A stretch of DNA of 34,954 nt from Streptomyces viridochromogenes DSM 40736. Lineage in GTDB: Bacteria; Actinomycetota; Actinomycetes; Streptomycetales; Streptomycetaceae. The translations under genes were made by a program, and so were the position numbers. The notes under the pieces were generated by a model. It ran no database searches and had not been told where the DNA came from. It saw nothing but the letters and a program-made list of their open reading frames with translations. Below, piece by piece: positions 31,992 through 34,954 of this stretch (position 1 is the stretch's first letter; every line of letters starts with the position of its first letter). Location of the stretch: contig NZ_GG657757.1 in NCBI RefSeq assembly GCF_000158955.1, positions 6,353,365 through 6,388,318 on the forward strand, given 5' to 3'.

Positions 31992-34208
31992 ATGGACAGC
32001 GACGGGACGCAGGAGGCCCGGGGTACGCATGCGAATCCCGTGCCGCGTCCGGCGGGACCGCCGGAGGTGCCCGCGGCGCCGCCGAGCGGGCACGACGCGC
32101 CGCCGAGCGGCCACGGTGCGCCGCCCGGCGGCAGCGACCCGCCGTCGTACGGCTCCGCCGTGCCGCCCCGGCCGGACCGGGCGCCAGGCGTGCCGCCGAT
32201 GCCCGACGGGTCCTCCTTCCTCACCTGGCTGCGCACCCCCCGGCCCGAGGCGTCGCCCGGCGTGTGGCGGTTCGGGCACCGGCCGCGGCCGGCCGAGGAG
32301 CCCGAGGAGATCCCCACCCGGCAGCTGCTCAGCGGGGCTCTGATCGCCTTCCTGGTGGGGTGGCTGATCTGGTCGCTGCTGCAGAACGGATACCTCGGCA
32401 ACTGGTGGTGGGTGCCGTTCGACCTGATCGTTCCCGATGCCTGGCGCGGCGGCGACAGCGGCATCGGTGAGACCGGCACGTTCCTGGTGTACGAGGGGTA
32501 CGAGCTGCTCGTCGCCCTCGCGATCATGGTCGGGGTCAGCCGGCTGGGCCGCTGGGGCGAGGTGTGGCGCCGGTTCGTCGCTCCCCGCTTCCGCAGGCAG
32601 GCGTCCCAGGAGTCGCATCCTGCCCCGCAGGACGACCCGGCCGAGTGGAACGAACTCCGTGCCGCAGGGGTGGCCGACGCCGCCGAGCGGCTCTCCGCCG
32701 AAGCCCGCTCCGGGCTCATGCGGGACGTCGACCACGCCCGGATCGTGCGCGCCTGGCAGGGCGTGCGCTCCGGGCGGCACAGCCTCGCCACCTTCAGCTC
32801 GATCGTCCTGCGGGACGGCGCCGCCGCCTGCCTCCACCCCTCCGGAGACCGTGACCTGCCGTCCCGGCTCGCCCGGCACGACCTGGTCACCGGGCAGGTG
32901 CGGCTGGGCACCGCCGTGGACGACCCCCGCAACCCCTACACGTACCGGGGGGCGGGGCTCGCCCTCGGGCCCGATCTGCTCGGCACCTCGCTCGTGGCCG
33001 TCGGCCCCGCCGGCTCCGGCAAGACCGGTGCCGTCGTGCGGCCGGTCGCCGAGTCGTTGTGCCTGCAGGCTCTCGCCGGGCGGGCCGCCGTCGTCGTGGT
33101 GGGGGCCGCGGGGGCGGGTCTCGGGCCGGCCGACGCGTACGACGTGGTCGTGCGGATCGGGAACCAGGAGTCCGAGTACGACCTCGACCTGTACGGGGGG
33201 ACCACCGACCCGGACGAGGCCGCGGCCGTGCTCGCCGAGGCACTGGCCGGGGATCTCGCCGATCCGCACCCGGGCAGCGACAGCCGTCGTTCGACGACCG
33301 TCCTGGCCCAGTTGCTCGGGCCGTTCCGGGCCGTGCACGGGCGTTTCCCGTCTGTACCGGAGCTGCGCGGGCTGCTGGACGGGTCGCCGGGCCCGTTCGC
33401 CGCTCTGCGGCAGGGCCTGCACGACGCCGGGCAGGAGTCGCTGCTGCGGGAACTCGACGCCCGGGAGCGCCAGATGGGACAGCCCGGAGACGTCGGCGGG
33501 GTCCTCGCGGACCGGATCGCCCTGCTGGACCGGCCCGCCTTCGCCTCGTTCTTCGACACTTCCGGGGCCACCCGGCCCTTCACCCTGAAGGCCCTCGACC
33601 ACCCCGTCCGGGTGCGGATCGACCTGCCCGAGCGCGGGCACGCCGACGCCTCCCGGATGCTGGCGCGCCTCGTGCTCGCGCAGTTCACGGCCAGTGTCGC
33701 GGTCCGTGAGGACCGGTCTTTGTTCGCCTGCCTGGTGCTGGACGACGCGACCGGGGCCGTCACGCCCGAGGCCGTCCGCGGCATCCAGCGGCTGCGGTCC
33801 GGAAATGCCGGAGTGGTGCTCACCCTGCGCACCCTGGACGACGTGGCCCGGCCCCTGCGCGGACCGCTGCTCGGCGCCACCGGCTGCCGGATGGCCCTGT
33901 CGGGGCTCACCCCGTGGGACGGGCAGGACTTCGCCGAGGTGTGGGGCAAGGAGTGGACCGAGGCCCGGGACGTCACGGACCGGCAGATCATCGCGGAGAC
34001 GCCCGCGGGCAAGGCCGTGCACATGCTGCGCCGTGTGATCACCGGCAAGGCCCCGACCGCGCGGGCGGTGACCGTGCGCCAGGTAGAGCGGGAACGCTGG
34101 TCCGCGTCCGAGTTGGCGCACGCGGTGCCGGCCGGGCATGCCGTGCTGTCGCTCACCGACGTGAAGGGCGAGCACGCGCCACCGCTGCTGGTGGATCTTC
34201 GGGGCTGA
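31992..34208 (+). CDS. FtsK/TraG-like membrane ATPase
   Basis: About 738 residues. A Pro-rich cytoplasmic N-terminus (repeats of GHDAPPSGHGAPPGGSDPP type) is followed by two membrane helices: LLSGALIAFLVGWLIWSLL and ELLVALAIMVGVSRLG. The ATPase core has Walker A VGPAGSGKTGAVV and a Walker B-like LFACLVLDDATG, with the GIQRLRSGNAGVVLTLRTLDD segment after it. The layout recalls VirD4/TraG or FtsK-type pumps, but no helix-turn-helix gamma domain is present. I chose ATG 31992, which has a GGGGGCAAGGG ribosome site; ATG 31956 is possible and would be nearly leaderless behind a TAGATT at 31941. By order and type it resembles the large ATP-binding membrane protein next to gabT in other Streptomyces. 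The substrate is unknown. Confidence 0.85.
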   Translation: MDSDGTQEARGTHANPVPRPAGPPEVPAAPPSGHDAPPSGHGAPPGGSDPPSYGSAVPPRPDRAPGVPPMPDGSSFLTWLRTPRPEASPGVWRFGHRPRPAEEPEEIPTRQLLSGALIAFLVGWLIWSLLQNGYLGNWWWVPFDLIVPDAWRGGDSGIGETGTFLVYEGYELLVALAIMVGVSRLGRWGEVWRRFVAPRFRRQASQESHPAPQDDPAEWNELRAAGVADAAERLSAEARSGLMRDVDHARIVRAWQGVRSGRHSLATFSSIVLRDGAAACLHPSGDRDLPSRLARHDLVTGQVRLGTAVDDPRNPYTYRGAGLALGPDLLGTSLVAVGPAGSGKTGAVVRPVAESLCLQALAGRAAVVVVGAAGAGLGPADAYDVVVRIGNQESEYDLDLYGGTTDPDEAAAVLAEALAGDLADPHPGSDSRRSTTVLAQLLGPFRAVHGRFPSVPELRGLLDGSPGPFAALRQGLHDAGQESLLRELDARERQMGQPGDVGGVLADRIALLDRPAFASFFDTSGATRPFTLKALDHPVRVRIDLPERGHADASRMLARLVLAQFTASVAVREDRSLFACLVLDDATGAVTPEAVRGIQRLRSGNAGVVLTLRTLDDVARPLRGPLLGATGCRMALSGLTPWDGQDFAEVWGKEWTEARDVTDRQIIAETPAGKAVHMLRRVITGKAPTARAVTVRQVERERWSASELAHAVPAGHAVLSLTDVKGEHAPPLLVDLRG

Positions 34209-34334
34209 AGTCCGTCGACCGGTTACGAGTACGCGGAGAACCGTACGGTGAGGCAGAATCGTCACAGGTCGTTCATACGTGGCGGCCAAAAGAGCACAAA
34301 GAACACACAGCCCTGACGTAGACCTGAAGGCCTC

Positions 34335-34954
34335 ATGCCCCCGACGCTCGCCTCGCTCGTCCACCACTCCGCGCTGAAACTCACCGTGCGGGCAGGCGAA
34401 GACCGCCTCGACGTGCCGGTCCGCTGGGCGCACGTCAGCGAGCTCGCCGACCCCGTCCCCTACATGGAGGGCGGGGAGCTGCTGCTGGTCACCGCGCTGA
34501 AACTGGACGCCGAGGACCCGGAGGCCATGCGCCGCTACGTACGGCGGCTGGCCGGGGCCGGGGTGGTCGGTCTCGGCTTCGCCGTCGGCGTCAACTACGA
34601 GGAGATCCCCAAGGCGCTCGTCGACGCGGCCGAGGAGGAGGGCCTGCCGCTGCTGGAGGTCCCGCGCCGCACCCCCTTCCTCGCCATAAGCAAGGCCGTG
34701 TCCGCCGCGATCGCCGCCGACCAGTACCGGGCCGTCACGGCGGGGTTCGCCGCCCAGCGCGAGCTGACCCGGCAGGCCCAGACGGGCGGGCCGGAGGGCT
34801 GCTGGCCGCGCTGGCCTCCCAGGTCGACGGCTGGGCCGCGCTGTACGACGCCTCGGGTGCCGTCGTCGCCACGGCACCGGAATGGGCGGGGCGGCGGGCC
34901 GCGCGGCTCACCGGCGACGTGCAGCGGCTGCGGGACCGGCCCGCGCCCGCCTCG
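34335..34954 (+). pseudogene. PucR-family regulator, frameshifted and partial
   Basis: From ATG 34335 (GAAGG upstream) the frame encodes a PucR N-terminal domain: MPPTLASLVHHSALKLTVRA, VRWAHVSELADPVPYMEGGE, LLLVTALKL, GVVGLGFAVGVNYEEIP and LPLLEVPRRTPFLAI. After RELTRQAQTGGPEG (about 34797) it turns into Pro/Arg-rich nonsense, while the +2 frame continues the protein as LLAALASQVDGWAALYDASG and so on to the right edge. Restoring one G in GAGGG at about 34793-34798 joins them. So there is a one-base deletion, either a real mutation or a sequence error. PucR-type regulators control purine, proline or GABA-type nitrogen use; position next to gabT suggests control of this region. Confidence 0.8.

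Noticed and set aside
31899..34877. A 992-codon minus frame opposite the FtsK/TraG-like gene
   Set aside because: The plus strand has Walker motifs and membrane helices; the minus frame is Gly/Arg/His-rich with no domain and also crosses the PucR gene.

Overview
The window looks like a Streptomyces chromosome segment. GC content is very high, start codons are often GTG or TTG, a rare TTA codon sits in a regulator, and several gene families are typical of Streptomyces. There is no capsid, terminase, integrase, tRNA, rRNA or CRISPR array.

Region A (1-15775) is part of a contractile injection system (CIS) locus of the phage-tail-like, cytoplasmic Streptomyces type. A minus-strand run encodes the tail sheath (cis2), inner tube (cis1), a small assembly protein with a CPHC motif, a DUF6760 protein, and a roughly 1000-codon Pro/Ala/Thr-rich protein that continues past the left edge. 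A second minus-strand run encodes a LuxR-type regulator, a DUF4255 tube-terminator protein (cis16) and an AAA+ ATPase (cis15). Between the two runs, in the opposite direction, lie two tandem single-span membrane proteins. Their cytoplasmic halves are almost identical (2 mismatches in 518 bp), but the outer domains differ completely: ChW-like repeats in one, a ricin-type beta-trefoil lectin in the other. A large LuxR-family (LAL) regulator with a TTA codon is divergent from the small LuxR regulator and probably ties the locus to bldA. Spike, baseplate and tape-measure genes are not in view and would be expected to the left.

Region B (about 15900-20180) begins with a broken ECF sigma-factor fragment at the junction. 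It continues with a glycerophosphodiester phosphodiesterase coupled to an amidohydrolase that is probably 6-aminodeoxyfutalosine deaminase (menaquinone pathway) rather than adenosine deaminase. Two small DUF4190 membrane proteins and a NADAR-family N-glycosidase follow.

Region C (20220-34954) is a polyamine/GABA catabolism region. An inverted repeat and a plausible promoter precede a five-to-six-gene operon: aminobutyraldehyde dehydrogenase, a PotD/A/B/C-type polyamine ABC importer and a PuuB-like FAD oxidase. GABA aminotransferase (gabT) lies further on, and a frameshifted PucR-type regulator runs off the right edge. Between them are an unrecognised 151-residue protein preceded by a long inverted repeat that buries its ribosome binding site, a PAP2 phosphatase, a truncated conserved gene, a DinB-like protein and an FtsK/TraG-like membrane ATPase.

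Most promising for follow-up: the domain-swapped membrane pair, the repeat-rich VVQR-motif protein next to the CIS tube genes, the regulatory region between the two LuxR genes, and the inverted repeat at 27607-27690.
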